A stretch of DNA of 62,626 nt from Bdellovibrionales bacterium (GCA_005793345.1 SXSU01000015.1:1-62626); one strand, 5' to 3'. Positions 53,720-62,626 are shown, counted from the stretch's first letter. Program-made: numbers and translations. The notes: generated by a model from the letters alone, not told the origin.

Positions 53720-55921
53720 CTAAGTTTCCTTGGGAGTTAAATTTTTGAGTTTGGTTTCATTCGTATAATGATTAGAATCTGAAATTTTTGGCTGAGCAAG
53801 GGCAGTAAAAGAAATCACAATTAAAGAATTTAATGGCATCAATAATGCTGCGGCAAGTGGATTTATATAACCAAAAATAGCCAATGTTCCTGCAATAAAA
53901 TTATAAGAAAGGCTTAAGATTAAATTTTGACGAATGATGCTAAAATAAAACTTGCTTAAGTCAAAAAGAATAGGAATTCCATTTAAACCTGAATGTTGAC
54001 TGTAACAATCCGCTGCCTGCAAACTAGTTTCTGCACTTCCACTTATTGCCATTGAGACATGTGCCGCACTTAAACCTAAGCTATCGTTATGTCCATCTCC
54101 TACCATTAAGGCTTTTGTTTTTTTTACTTCAATAGTTTTTTCTTGTGGAGACATTTGAGCAAAGTGATTTTTTTGATCTATACCAAGCTGATTTGCAATA
54201 TGTTCAACAACAGTATTTCGGTCACCTGAATAAATATATATTTTTAAATTTTTAGATTTTAAATAATCTATGATTTCTTTAGATTCTATTCTAAGTTTAT
54301 CTTTAAAATACACGGAAAGAACTTGTTGATTATTTTTAAAAAGACAAAAGCCTGTCGAATAGGGTGCGTGCTGATCAGTTGCGTTAAGTCTCCTTATTTC
54401 ATATGTGTCAGTATTATATTTACAACTTACGCCGGAGCCAATGGTTTCTTGCCAATCTGTAATTGGCAATTTGGAGATACCTTCTGTTCTTAACTTTTGA
54501 CTTAATGTTTTTGCTAGGGGATGCTTTGACGGCTCTTCTAAAGAAAGTAAAATTTGTAAAGTTACGGTATCTGGATTTGGTGGATAGTAACTTTCAAAAT
54601 GTAAATGGCCCTCAGTTAAAGTTCCTGTTTTATCAAATACTACAGAGTCTATGTCGTTAAGTTTTTCAAATAATAATGGTGTTTTGGCAATTATTCCATG
54701 GGAAAGCGCTCTTTTTAAGGTAGTAATTGAGGCTAGAGGAATTGCAAGTGCAAGTGCACAAGGGCAAGCGATAGTAAATAGTGCGAGCGAGCGTGTAAAT
54801 CCTTCGCTCCAATTGCTTGCGATAAAACCAAAATACAAAAGAAGTAAAACAGAAAGGGTAGCCACTGTTTTTAATAAATATTGTGAATAAACTTCTGCTT
54901 GGGTATGTGCTTTTGTTTTTACTTGACGATGGGATAGAACTCCTTCTAACAAATGATTAAGTTCACTATTTTCAAAGTTGTTATTTGCTTGCATTTCAAT
55001 TTCTTCGGAGAGCAATACCATACCAGCTTTGAGTTCTTGACCTGGTTCAATTATTTGCGGAAGTGATTCGCCAGAAAAAAGTGAAGTATCAATTTCAGCT
55101 TTAGTTTTTATTAAAATTCCATCTACTGGGATCAATTGATTTTGTAAAACCTTAATTTGATCCATGGGTTTAATTTGGTCAAATTGTACTTTTATTGGAT
55201 TAGTGGTATTGGATTTTAAAAGTAAATAAAAAGGATTTTTTTTAAAAAGCAATGAAGGATTTAGCTCAGTTTCAATACTTTGTTGCGCACGATAGAGTGT
55301 GTATCTAGCAAGTAAAATTAAAAATAAAAAAGATGCTGAAGAGTCAAAATAAAAAGAATCATTTCCTCGAAATAAGTTTATATATGAAAAAAAAGAACCC
55401 CATAGAAAAGCAATTGCTACAGCAAGATCAGCTGAAAACTGTTTCGCTTTTATAGATTGATATGCATTTTGATAGAAGGGAATTGCCGAGTATAACAAAA
55501 CTGGTAAATATAATATTCCGGATAAATAACTAAATAAGAATCTCCATTGTCCAGTGGCACCAGTGTATAAAGAAGCCGAAAAAATCATTAAATTGGTTGC
55601 GAAAAAAAAAGTAACTGCTAGTCTCGTTAACCAACTTCTATTTTCATATCGTTTTTTCTCTTCAAGTTCGGATTTGCGATGAATGATATAAGCTCGATAC
55701 CCTTTGTCTTCAATGATTTTAATAGTTTCTTCTGGAGTAATTTGTGAGTCAGCCTCCAAAGTTAAAAGCGACTGCCCTTTATTAAATCGGGGATTTGAAA
55801 GATGGTTATTATCATTATCAAGTGATTCTAATTTTTGAATGCATTTCGAACATCGAACGCCTTCAATAAAAAAAGACCATTGATTTTTGTTGTTCAATTG
55901 ATTGGTTGTTTCAGTATTCAT
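53720..55921 (-). CDS. ccoI: Copper-transporting P1B-type ATPase CcoI (FixI)
   Basis: Exports copper for the cbb3 catalytic centre. In order: N-terminal metal site GVRCSKC (near residue 25), six to eight membrane helices, the SGES loop, CPC in ACPCALALAIP, the phosphorylation site DKTGTLTEG, the HP locus SKHPLAK, and VGDGHNDSLGLSAAHVSMA. 733 residues. The N-terminal Cys pair and HP confirm a Cu+ pump, and the ccoS neighbour makes it CcoI rather than a general CopA. The gene starts the minus-strand set ccoI-ccoS, followed by ccoNO-ccoQ-ccoP. Confidence 0.95.
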   Translation of the reverse strand: MNTETTNQLNNKNQWSFFIEGVRCSKCIQKLESLDNDNNHLSNPRFNKGQSLLTLEADSQITPEETIKIIEDKGYRAYIIHRKSELEEKKRYENRSWLTRLAVTFFFATNLMIFSASLYTGATGQWRFLFSYLSGILYLPVLLYSAIPFYQNAYQSIKAKQFSADLAVAIAFLWGSFFSYINLFRGNDSFYFDSSASFLFLILLARYTLYRAQQSIETELNPSLLFKKNPFYLLLKSNTTNPIKVQFDQIKPMDQIKVLQNQLIPVDGILIKTKAEIDTSLFSGESLPQIIEPGQELKAGMVLLSEEIEMQANNNFENSELNHLLEGVLSHRQVKTKAHTQAEVYSQYLLKTVATLSVLLLLYFGFIASNWSEGFTRSLALFTIACPCALALAIPLASITTLKRALSHGIIAKTPLLFEKLNDIDSVVFDKTGTLTEGHLHFESYYPPNPDTVTLQILLSLEEPSKHPLAKTLSQKLRTEGISKLPITDWQETIGSGVSCKYNTDTYEIRRLNATDQHAPYSTGFCLFKNNQQVLSVYFKDKLRIESKEIIDYLKSKNLKIYIYSGDRNTVVEHIANQLGIDQKNHFAQMSPQEKTIEVKKTKALMVGDGHNDSLGLSAAHVSMAISGSAETSLQAADCYSQHSGLNGIPILFDLSKFYFSIIRQNLILSLSYNFIAGTLAIFGYINPLAAALLMPLNSLIVISFTALAQPKISDSNHYTNETKLKNLTPKET

Positions 55922-56004
55922 TTTTTAAGTGATAACAAATTTATTGTTTGAGGGACAATTAGTTTTATCTTATTTTAGATAACGAGTTAGTTATATGAGT
56001 CAAA

Positions 56005-56739
56005 TTAACCCTGGTATTGGTCTCTAAGTTCTCTGAGTTTAGTAAACTCATTTAGGGATTTTACTCTTAAAAAAAGGTTATAGGCCAATTCTCTTTCAAT
56101 GGTTGTTGGGATTGTGGGCTGCATAGCAGAGCGTCTTTTTGTGACCCAAGTTTGTATCATTTCAAAATTGACGTCATATGTAATATCCTTTGGAAGTGAT
56201 AACGAAAATTTAAGATTACTTTCGGTGTATTCGTGGGCACAAAAAATAAGAGTATTGTTTGGAAGAGTTTTTATTTTTTCAAGAGATGAATGTAACATTT
56301 CATTTGTGCCCTCAAAAAGTTTTCCACACCCCAACCCAAAAAGAGTATCTCCACAATAAAACCAACCATTTGATGTTTCTAAGAAAGCAATGTGTCCAAG
56401 AGTATGACCAGGAATTTCCCATACATTAAATTTAAAATCATCTTGAATAAAAAAATCACCTTCACCAAGATAAGTATCTGCAAAAAAAATTTCTTTTTTA
56501 TTTTTTAGTGGAGCATAAACCTTACAATTATATACAGCCTTTAGCCCAGGAACTCCGTCAATATGATCTGAATGATGATGAGTAATTAATATAGCACTAA
56601 GATCTAAACGATTTGTTTCTATAAATTCTATTACTGGGTCACCATCTCCAGGATCAACGGCAATTGCCTTTCGTGTTTTCGGATTTATAAGTAAATGAAT
56701 GTAATTATCTTTGAAAGCTGGTATTAATGCATATTCCAT
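56005..56739 (-). CDS. gloB: Hydroxyacylglutathione hydrolase (glyoxalase II)
   Basis: Hydrolyses S-lactoylglutathione in methylglyoxal detoxification. The metallo-beta-lactamase motif THHHSDH is complete, with IPGHTLGHIAF, FYCGDTLFGLGCGKLFEG and IFCAHEYTESNLKF, the glyoxalase II-specific segments. 244 residues, normal. It stands alone between ccoI and the GLUG lipoprotein, and no glyoxalase I is seen. Confidence 0.95.
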   Translation of the reverse strand: MEYALIPAFKDNYIHLLINPKTRKAIAVDPGDGDPVIEFIETNRLDLSAILITHHHSDHIDGVPGLKAVYNCKVYAPLKNKKEIFFADTYLGEGDFFIQDDFKFNVWEIPGHTLGHIAFLETSNGWFYCGDTLFGLGCGKLFEGTNEMLHSSLEKIKTLPNNTLIFCAHEYTESNLKFSLSLPKDITYDVNFEMIQTWVTKRRSAMQPTIPTTIERELAYNLFLRVKSLNEFTKLRELRDQYQG

Positions 56740-56963
56740 AATCTAAATTTATGGCATTTCAAATTTAACTGTCACGAGGTTAAATTCATTTTAACTAATA
56801 TCTAACGCAGTAAGATTTTTTTACTTCTAATTTATCAATATGAACCATTATTGCGACTCAATATTAGAAATTTTAATTAATTATTATTTTATGAAGTATT
56901 TAGTTTATAATAAGAAGATATTTGATTTTAAAAATGCAGATCGTAATTTGGAGTTAAATATTG

Positions 56964-58748
56964 ATGGTTGATTTAAAAATTAAATTTTTGTACATAATTT
57001 TTTTAGCTAATTTCTATTTAAGTGGATGTGGATATTTTTACTTAACCTTAGAAAATCTTGAATCAAATAATTCAATAACTCAGCAAGATCCAAATTCAAA
57101 TTCGAATGTTAATAATCCACAAATTTCAAAACCTATTATAAATTATATAGATCCGTGGTCTGATTCTCTTACTGAGTCTCCAATTATTGATTGGATAGAC
57201 TCTATTGTCAGCTCAGTTAATTGCATTGAAATTAATTACTATATTCGAGTATTTAATATTTTGGATAATTCGACAATTAAAAGTTGGGATGTAATAAATC
57301 ACAATAACAAAGTTCAAAGTCTTACACTTATAAACGGGCAAAATTATTCGTTTCAACTTAAAGCAATTTGTAAGGATGATAATAATAACTTATTAGAGTC
57401 TGAGATTTCTGAAGGACTCCGTTGGTTAGTCAATCCTCCAAATACATTAGATTTTGGTGCAAATTCAAAATTAACAGCATCAGCTCAAACGAGAACTTTT
57501 AACGAGCTTTCAACACCAGCATGGAGCTTGAGTGGAACATGTAATCCTAAAAATGGAGATGTCGTCGTAACTGGTGATATTAATATACCAGTGACGGTGC
57601 CTTGCTCACTAAGAAATGGTGGTGAATTTGAATTATTAATTAATAATAAAAATTCACTTATTACACCCTATTTTACTCTTAATGATCCATCATATTTAAA
57701 TATGCAAAAGTTAGGTAGAACTCTGAACATTTCTCAAGGATTACTTATAGTTTCTACAGAAGTTTTTGAGACATTAAGCACTGATACAATTCAATACGTT
57801 GCTAATCGTACAGATCTTATGAATCCAGATTTTAATTTTAAGATTTTAATTAACGATATTGATCTCACAGAAGGTAGTATTGTTGGTACAAACTGGTCTG
57901 AAGGTTATCTGGGACCTATTTTTAACGGAGTTATAGAAGGAAACGGTAAAACTATTTTAAATTTTTTTGATAACTCTGGATCTAGTGCTAGCTTTGTTTC
58001 AATAAATGAAGGAATTATTAGAAATATAAAATTTGAAAATGTATTTATTAGTCCATTAGGATTTACAGCCCCTGGTTATCTTGCAACAATTGCAAGATCA
58101 AATAATGGATTAATTGAAAAGATTAATGTTTCATCTGGTACAATTTGGGTTAATAGAGATACGAATTATGTTGGTGGAATTGTAAGTCAAAATAGTGGAG
58201 TAATTAGAAATTCAATAGTTAGCTTAATTATTAATTCGGGGACTGGATATATTGTAGGTGGGGTGGCAAGTATTAGCTTTCATTCAATTAATGAGGATGC
58301 ATTTATAAATAATTGTGTATTTTCAGGAATAATAACAGCTGGCAGTATTGCTGGTGGAATAGTCGGCAATATAAGTGGTAGTGTTGCACAATCTGCGTTT
58401 TCCAATATAGAAAATAATTTAGTAACAAGTGCTACGATTTCCGCAAGTTTTGCTGGAGGACTAGTTGGAAACGCTGTTGAAAATTATAATATAAAATATA
58501 ATTTAAGTAATGCAAATATCTCTGCAGGAATCAATGGAGGAAAGTTAGTTGGGTATGAAGAAAATCTAGAACCTCTTACTAACTCTTACGTCAGAGCCAG
58601 TAGTTCTTGTATTGGGTGTAATAATACTTATGAGACATCAGCTCTTTCAGACATGCAACTCCAAGATCAAGCCTCATTTTTAAATTGGGATTTTATAAAT
58701 GTTTGGACAATGAATTCAAATGGATATCCAGAGCTAAGATCATTTTAA
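56964..58748 (+). CDS. Lipoprotein with C-terminal GLUG-type repeats
   Basis: A 594-residue lipoprotein. The signal ends with the lipobox LSGC (FLYIIFLANFYLSGC), so it is lipid-anchored. Residues about 35-330 are a Ser/Asn-rich region with LTASAQTRTFNELSTPAWSLSGTCNPK-like strands. From about 350 a right-handed beta-helix-like domain of GLUG units follows (NNGLIEKINVSSGTI, YVGGIVSQNSGVIRNS, IAGGIVGNISGSV, FAGGLVGNAVE), ending with FLNWDFINVWTMNSNGYPELR, the common closing strand of GLUG proteins. TTGGAG is the ribosome site; an in-frame TTG lies one codon before the ATG. The function is perhaps surface attachment. Confidence 0.85.
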   Translation: MVDLKIKFLYIIFLANFYLSGCGYFYLTLENLESNNSITQQDPNSNSNVNNPQISKPIINYIDPWSDSLTESPIIDWIDSIVSSVNCIEINYYIRVFNILDNSTIKSWDVINHNNKVQSLTLINGQNYSFQLKAICKDDNNNLLESEISEGLRWLVNPPNTLDFGANSKLTASAQTRTFNELSTPAWSLSGTCNPKNGDVVVTGDINIPVTVPCSLRNGGEFELLINNKNSLITPYFTLNDPSYLNMQKLGRTLNISQGLLIVSTEVFETLSTDTIQYVANRTDLMNPDFNFKILINDIDLTEGSIVGTNWSEGYLGPIFNGVIEGNGKTILNFFDNSGSSASFVSINEGIIRNIKFENVFISPLGFTAPGYLATIARSNNGLIEKINVSSGTIWVNRDTNYVGGIVSQNSGVIRNSIVSLIINSGTGYIVGGVASISFHSINEDAFINNCVFSGIITAGSIAGGIVGNISGSVAQSAFSNIENNLVTSATISASFAGGLVGNAVENYNIKYNLSNANISAGINGGKLVGYEENLEPLTNSYVRASSSCIGCNNTYETSALSDMQLQDQASFLNWDFINVWTMNSNGYPELRSF

Positions 58749-59872
58749 AAATGGGCACCTAATTGAAAACTAATTCCTTGTGCGTTGTTTGTTATTGCTT
58801 TTGTGTATTGAAGACCGAAAGAAAAAACACGAAAATCCATTGATCCGCCAAAAAAATAACGAGCATCTAAAACTTGTGGTGAGGCTTTATCACCTAAATC
58901 AAATTCTATATCACCAGAAAATGTTCCAAGTAAGCCTGAAGATTCAGAACCAGAAAGTTGACCTGGGGCTTTAATAATACTTTGCGAACTTCCCATATTG
59001 ATATCAGCACCAAATCCACCATGGAGGTTAAATAAATAAAGTACTTTGATACTTGATGAAACATCAACGGGAATAGTTGTAATATTTGTCTTTGCTCCAA
59101 GGCTAACTGTATTTGTAAAATTAAAAGTAAGATTGGGATCAGGAGTGATGGGTGGAGCACTAATAGTCTGCTGTGAAGATTCTGAAAATGTTTGCGAATA
59201 TAAAACCTGTAGCTGTGAATACTTAATTCCTGTAGAAACAAGTAAACCATTCCAGTTAAATAATCCCCAACCAAAATTATAATTTGTTAAAAAATGTTGT
59301 TGGGCGATAAAAGAAAAACTATTAAATGCAAATTTATAATTGTCTTGCGAGAAATTTTGGCTGGCATAGCCCATATAAAATTTCATTTCATCAGGATTTA
59401 TAAACTTCCATTTTGGGATTTTAAAATACCAAGCAGGCATACCAATTGTGAGTTGAAAGTTTCCATTTACACCCTTAAAGTCATCTATTTTACCACCATT
59501 TGTAAGGCTTGTAAGTGAAGTTGAACCCATATCAGCTGCAATTCCGCCGCTCAAACCAAAATAAAAATACTTAAATCTATAATCATGGTCTTCAGTAATA
59601 CCACTTGATGCTATCGATGATGAGTTTGAAATTCCCTTTAAGTAATCACTCGTATCAAAATTTGTTAACTTACTATTGATTTGAGTTTCCAAAGTATCAA
59701 ATGCACTATCAATTTGAGTGACCACAGCTTGTTCAGTTACGTTACCATATGATCGATTTTTAATTCTAAACACTCCAGCATTTGCTGGATTTAAATTAAT
59801 TAAATTAAAGCAGAGAATAAAAAAAGTATAAAATCGATATAATTTGTTTTTGTGAGTTAAAAGTTTATACAT
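58745..59872 (-). CDS. Outer-membrane-like protein, unknown function
   Basis: A 375-residue protein from the ATG at 59872 (MYKLLTHKNKLYRF) with a signal peptide (YTFFILCFNLINLNPANA). The mature part has an N-terminal helix with an ALETQINSKL-like segment, then alternating strands rich in aromatic residues (YRFKYFYFGLSGGIAADMG, GNFQLTIGMPAWYFKIPKW, FNSFSFIAQQHF, WGLFNWNGLLVSTGIKYSQL) and ends with ISFQLGAHF, an aromatic end typical of beta-barrels. AGAGG supports the start, which lies just after the upstream gene's stop. It overlaps the GLUG lipoprotein gene by four bases. Confidence 0.72.
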   Translation of the reverse strand: MYKLLTHKNKLYRFYTFFILCFNLINLNPANAGVFRIKNRSYGNVTEQAVVTQIDSAFDTLETQINSKLTNFDTSDYLKGISNSSSIASSGITEDHDYRFKYFYFGLSGGIAADMGSTSLTSLTNGGKIDDFKGVNGNFQLTIGMPAWYFKIPKWKFINPDEMKFYMGYASQNFSQDNYKFAFNSFSFIAQQHFLTNYNFGWGLFNWNGLLVSTGIKYSQLQVLYSQTFSESSQQTISAPPITPDPNLTFNFTNTVSLGAKTNITTIPVDVSSSIKVLYLFNLHGGFGADINMGSSQSIIKAPGQLSGSESSGLLGTFSGDIEFDLGDKASPQVLDARYFFGGSMDFRVFSFGLQYTKAITNNAQGISFQLGAHF

Positions 59873-59873
59873 T

Positions 59874-61541
59874 TTAGTCGCCTCTTTTTTTATTTGAATT
59901 ATCATTTTTATTTTCTGAATCTGTTAAAGGAAATTTTTCATTAGAATTTTTATAGGCATGTGAAACCAATAAACTTACAATTCTGCGATATTCACTTAAT
60001 ACATCAAGGTGAATGGAGCTTGTATTTATTGAATCACGAATTCCTTTATTAAGACGTCCTATATGATTTTCTCTGAGTGACATTTCTAATTTAATTAATT
60101 CTCGTTTTAATTTTATGGCTTCATCACATAACTCTTTTGAAGTGAATGAATTAATGGCAAGTGAAGTCACTTTTAAGACATTCTCATGGAGATTTTTAAG
60201 TTCATCCCATCCTTCATTGCTAAATTCTAGTTTTAAAGCTGCTTTTTTTGAAGCTAAAGTTAATAAATTAATATCTATCGAATCGGCAGCTCGTTCTAAA
60301 TCACTTAAGAACATTATCATATCTAGAATTTGTTGATTAACAGCGTTGTTACTTTTATTAGCATGCTCTAGTAAAAACATTTTGATTTCTCTGTAGAGAA
60401 AATCCACTTTATTATCACGATCTTTAATACTATCGACTTCTGAAATATCATAATTGTTAAAAAGTTTAAGTGAATCTTTTATCATTGTGTAAACGATATC
60501 AGCAACTCTCATGATTTCCCGTTGTCCATATGAAATTGCTAGAGTCGAAGATTTATAATGGTTGAGTTTTAAAAATTCTGTTCCAAATTCTTCGGCTTCA
60601 CTTTTTGGAAACATTTTTTCCATTAATTGAGCACCAATATTAATAAATGGAAAAAATAAAGCGGCGGATAAAATATTAAAAATTAAATGGTAATTAGCAA
60701 TTATTCGTGATGAAGAGCCATCAAAAAAACCAACTAGGCCAACAAAATATTCTGAGAGTGGGTAAAATATAACAACACTCATAAATTTATAAAAGAAGTG
60801 AGCCCAAGCCACTTGCTTTCCAACATAATTACTATTTGCAGCAGCGAGTATAGCTGTAGATGTCGTACCTATATTAGCCCCGTAAACCCAAAATAAGGCA
60901 TCGGTCATAGAAATTGCTCCTACATTTGCTAAACTCATAGCTAATCCAATTGTTACAGCACTTGAATGAATGAGACCGCAAAAAATCATTGATACAAGCA
61001 ATGAAACCATGGGATGTGATCTTAATTTTTGAAATACAAAAGACATTTCTGGTAAATTAGCAAAAAAATGAGCTGCGCTACTCATCATAGAAAGTCCAAA
61101 AAAAATCAAACCAAAACCTATTATGATTTGTGCAATGTTTTTTATAAGTTGTCTCTTTGAAATAAAATAAATCAGAAATGCAATGCTAAATACAGGAAGC
61201 CCATATTGGTTTAAATTAAAACTGATTAATTGAACGGTGAGTGTTGAGCCTATTGCAGTCCCTATGATGACGCCCATAACTTGATTGAGAGTTACTACTT
61301 TAGCTGTTCCAAGCCCTACTAACATTGTAGTAACTGCACCAGAACTTTGTAAGAGAGTTGTTAAGAGTACTCCCACTAAAATTGAAATTAATTGACTTTG
61401 AGATATTTTATTTAAAATCTGAGAAATTTTTCTAGCCATTAATTTTTCTAGAGATTGACTTGCGGTAGTCATGCCTAACAAAAATAAACTCATACCCCCA
61501 ACAAGATAAATAAACTGATCGACAACTGATTGTGGATTCAT
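59874..61541 (-). CDS. Na+/phosphate cotransporter family protein with PhoU-like domain
   Basis: A 555-residue protein of the NptA/YjbB type. The two QSS-type repeats are visible: LLQSSGAVTTMLVGLG and GLIHSSAVTIGLAMSLA (the second with HSS), with GTAIGSTLTVQL and GANIGTTSTAIL. About eight to nine membrane segments span residues 10-310. The C-terminal part (370-540) is a PhoU-like helical domain (LDMIMFLSDLERAADSIDINLL). It probably exports or imports phosphate, complementing the Pst system. It overlaps the DUF1275 gene by four bases and precedes the outer-membrane-like gene. Confidence 0.92.
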   Translation of the reverse strand: MNPQSVVDQFIYLVGGMSLFLLGMTTASQSLEKLMARKISQILNKISQSQLISILVGVLLTTLLQSSGAVTTMLVGLGTAKVVTLNQVMGVIIGTAIGSTLTVQLISFNLNQYGLPVFSIAFLIYFISKRQLIKNIAQIIIGFGLIFFGLSMMSSAAHFFANLPEMSFVFQKLRSHPMVSLLVSMIFCGLIHSSAVTIGLAMSLANVGAISMTDALFWVYGANIGTTSTAILAAANSNYVGKQVAWAHFFYKFMSVVIFYPLSEYFVGLVGFFDGSSSRIIANYHLIFNILSAALFFPFINIGAQLMEKMFPKSEAEEFGTEFLKLNHYKSSTLAISYGQREIMRVADIVYTMIKDSLKLFNNYDISEVDSIKDRDNKVDFLYREIKMFLLEHANKSNNAVNQQILDMIMFLSDLERAADSIDINLLTLASKKAALKLEFSNEGWDELKNLHENVLKVTSLAINSFTSKELCDEAIKLKRELIKLEMSLRENHIGRLNKGIRDSINTSSIHLDVLSEYRRIVSLLVSHAYKNSNEKFPLTDSENKNDNSNKKRGD

Positions 61542-62293
61542 TGCGAAGCCACCTTATGTAAAATTTTATTTTTTAAATTATATACAGTTAGAATGCCGAT
61601 GATTAGAGTGGGTATAAAAAATCCATAGTATTCAAAATTCCTAAAAAATAAACTCGAAAACATTGAACCTAATATAAATGAAGTTATTGTTCCAATTCTT
61701 AAAATATTAGTTTTAAACTCTTTTATTTTTTCTTCATCATTTGAAGAGTTTGAAATCCATCTTACTATACCAACACCTAAATCTGTTGAGATGCCAGTAA
61801 GATGTGTGGTTCTTACAAGTAATCCAGTTGCAGTGCTTATCATTCCATTTTGCATTCCGCTTGCCATTGCTAATAAACAAAGTAAAAAATAGTTTGGCAA
61901 AAAGTCAATTGAGCTTCCAAATGTTCCAAAAATTCCTTTTGGGCCCATTATTGAAACAAATAATAATATACAAAATATCATAAAAAAAACTGTTGTAAAA
62001 CGTGGAGGAACTTGTTTGAGCCGATATCGATCTGTAAAAATTGCTGAAATAGAACTCCCTAAAATAAAAAAAGCAGGAACCGAAAAAAGTAAAATTGCTC
62101 GATTAAAGTTTCCTATCGAGAGTTCCTCTCCAACATAAGTTGCATAACCTGTAATATGAGTAACAAAGCGATTAGAGGCAAGAAAGGCACCTAAATTAAT
62201 ACAGCCAGCATTAAAGGCTAATACAAACCATAACCAATAGGAGTTGGGTGCAAAAGTTAAAATATTAAAATAAGTTTTATAAGTTACGCTCAT
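61538..62293 (-). CDS. YoaK/DUF1275 family membrane protein
   Basis: A ~251-residue inner-membrane protein. The family signature GMQNGMISTATGLLVRTTHLTGISTDLGVGIVRW is present, preceded by NAGCINLGAFLASNRFVTHITGYATYVG, and about six hydrophobic segments. Function of the family is unknown; a transport role has been suggested. The ATG at 62293 was preferred; a TTG at 62332 gives 13 more residues, and neither has a strong ribosome site. Its end overlaps the Na/Pi gene by four bases, so both are probably translated together. Confidence 0.83.
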   Translation of the reverse strand: MSVTYKTYFNILTFAPNSYWLWFVLAFNAGCINLGAFLASNRFVTHITGYATYVGEELSIGNFNRAILLFSVPAFFILGSSISAIFTDRYRLKQVPPRFTTVFFMIFCILLFVSIMGPKGIFGTFGSSIDFLPNYFLLCLLAMASGMQNGMISTATGLLVRTTHLTGISTDLGVGIVRWISNSSNDEEKIKEFKTNILRIGTITSFILGSMFSSLFFRNFEYYGFFIPTLIIGILTVYNLKNKILHKVASQ

Positions 62294-62340
62294 ATTATAT
62301 AAATTTGTTATCGGAAAATTTTTAAGTTTCAAAAGTCTAA

Positions 62341-62437
62341 ATAATTGCTAATGATTAAGTCTGATCGCTTCGCGATTATATCAGACATAATCATAAGCAA
62401 TTATTTTCTTGTTTGTTTGGGCGATTTTCAATCACCC
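62341..62437 (+). repeat. Single unit of the two-hairpin intergenic repeat
   Basis: Hairpin A (62341-62404) has outer arms ATAATTGCTAATGATTA and TAATCATAAGCAATTAT (one mismatch) around the same GTCTGATCGCTTCGCGAT core as at 4471. The spacer TTATTTTCTTGTTTGTTT follows, then hairpin B GGGCGATT-TTC-AATCACCC (62419-62437, one C-A mismatch). The outer arms differ in sequence from other loci but still pair. It stands upstream of the DUF1275 gene, not at a gene end. Confidence 0.92.
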
Positions 62438-62440
62438 TTT

Positions 62441-62478
62441 ATTATGAAAATCCAAACTAAAGTTTGTATTTTCATAAT
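62441..62478. repeat. Second-family palindrome, long form
   Basis: ATTATGAAAATCCAAACT (62441-62458) and AGTTTGTATTTTCATAAT (62461-62478) are complementary except one position. The centre AAACT-AA-AGTTT with AAAAT/ATTTT flanks also occurs at 27455-27483. Confidence 0.7.
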
Positions 62479-62610
62479 AATATAGACTTTGATATCAAAT
62501 GTCGTTGAGACGGTCCTGAACGTATTGAAAATAAAGGAAAACTCCTGAAATTGATGTAATAATTATTTTTAGTGAAATGAAAATTACAAAACAATAACAG
62601 GAGTTTAATA
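62479..62610. other. Promoter region of the next gene
   Basis: A/T-rich sequence after the palindromes. It contains the AGGAG ribosome site (about 62599-62603) of the truncated frame at 62611. No other feature seen. Confidence 0.35.
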
Positions 62611-62626
62611 ATGATTCTCAATTTGA
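62611..62626 (+). CDS. Start of a coding region cut by the window end
   Basis: ATG ATT CTC AAT TTG begins after a good AGGAG ribosome site eight bases upstream. Only five codons are visible, so nothing can be said of the product. Confidence 0.4.

Overview
The window is an AT-rich bacterial chromosome segment (about one third GC by eye). It looks like a flagellated, aerobic or microaerobic Gram-negative of the Bdellovibrionota/Oligoflexia type. The evidence is a fused CcoN-CcoO oxidase subunit, a TIGR02147-family protein, a Bdellovibrio-style response regulator, a flgF-G-A-H-I-J cluster behind a sigma-54 type promoter, and many small secreted proteins and lipoproteins without recognisable homologues. 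The lineage is an inference. I see no rRNA, tRNA, prophage, insertion sequence or CRISPR array.

Layout. 1-10 kb: the end of an ABC transporter; a minus-strand set of response regulator, nadC and birA; an LptF/LptG permease followed by a four-copy 102-bp palindromic repeat array; def-fmt; a corrinoid adenosyltransferase with a small unknown partner; and three secreted-protein genes, one of which resembles clan-CD (caspase/CHAT-like) cysteine peptidases. 10-18 kb: polA without visible proofreading residues, the C-terminal part of an alpha-2-macroglobulin-like protein, a bacteriohemerythrin, ilvE and Fe-type sodB. 17.6-21.3 kb: a large lipoprotein with about twenty ~48-residue propeller-type repeats, broken by a T8 frameshift and one in-frame TAA. 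21-26 kb: a complete pstSCAB-phoU operon with a Pho-box-like repeat. 26-34 kb: YceI protein, L,D-transpeptidase, lipoprotein, a divergent oxidoreductase/LysR pair, aspartate kinase, a secreted protein with an internal duplication, and an MltD-like transglycosylase. 34.5-40 kb: flagellar rod and P/L-ring genes. 40-50 kb: GH30 glycosidase, a 71-residue DHp-like protein, tyrS, ccoG, a Fic protein behind a perfect 19-bp inverted repeat, and several unknown secreted proteins. 50-56 kb: the cbb3 oxidase locus ccoI-ccoS / ccoNO-ccoQ-ccoP, including two very small genes. 56-62.6 kb: glyoxalase II, a GLUG-repeat lipoprotein, an outer-membrane-like protein, a Na/Pi cotransporter, a DUF1275 membrane protein, and the first codons of another gene.

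Most interesting non-coding signals. (1) At the 5' end of flgJ, about 200 nt of roughly 49% GC sequence forms a row of hairpins that present GGA in their loops. One carries the CsrA consensus ACAUGGAUGU. A long-range G7/C-rich stem closes the block and a U tract follows. This looks like an undescribed CsrA-sponge RNA or CsrA-responsive leader inside a flagellar operon. (2) A family of paired intergenic hairpins occurs at six loci; the outer stem sequences differ between loci but remain complementary, and stop codons often form the edge of the palindrome. (3) A two-block upstream element occurs at identical internal spacing, 175-176 nt before two otherwise unrelated secreted-protein genes.

Functional links. 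PstSCAB-PhoU and the Na/Pi cotransporter give two routes for phosphate. CcoG, CcoS, CcoI and CcoNOQP form a high-affinity terminal oxidase with its assembly factors. Def and Fmt handle N-formyl-methionine. BirA and NadC are cofactor enzymes. The L,D-transpeptidase and the MltD-like enzyme remodel peptidoglycan.
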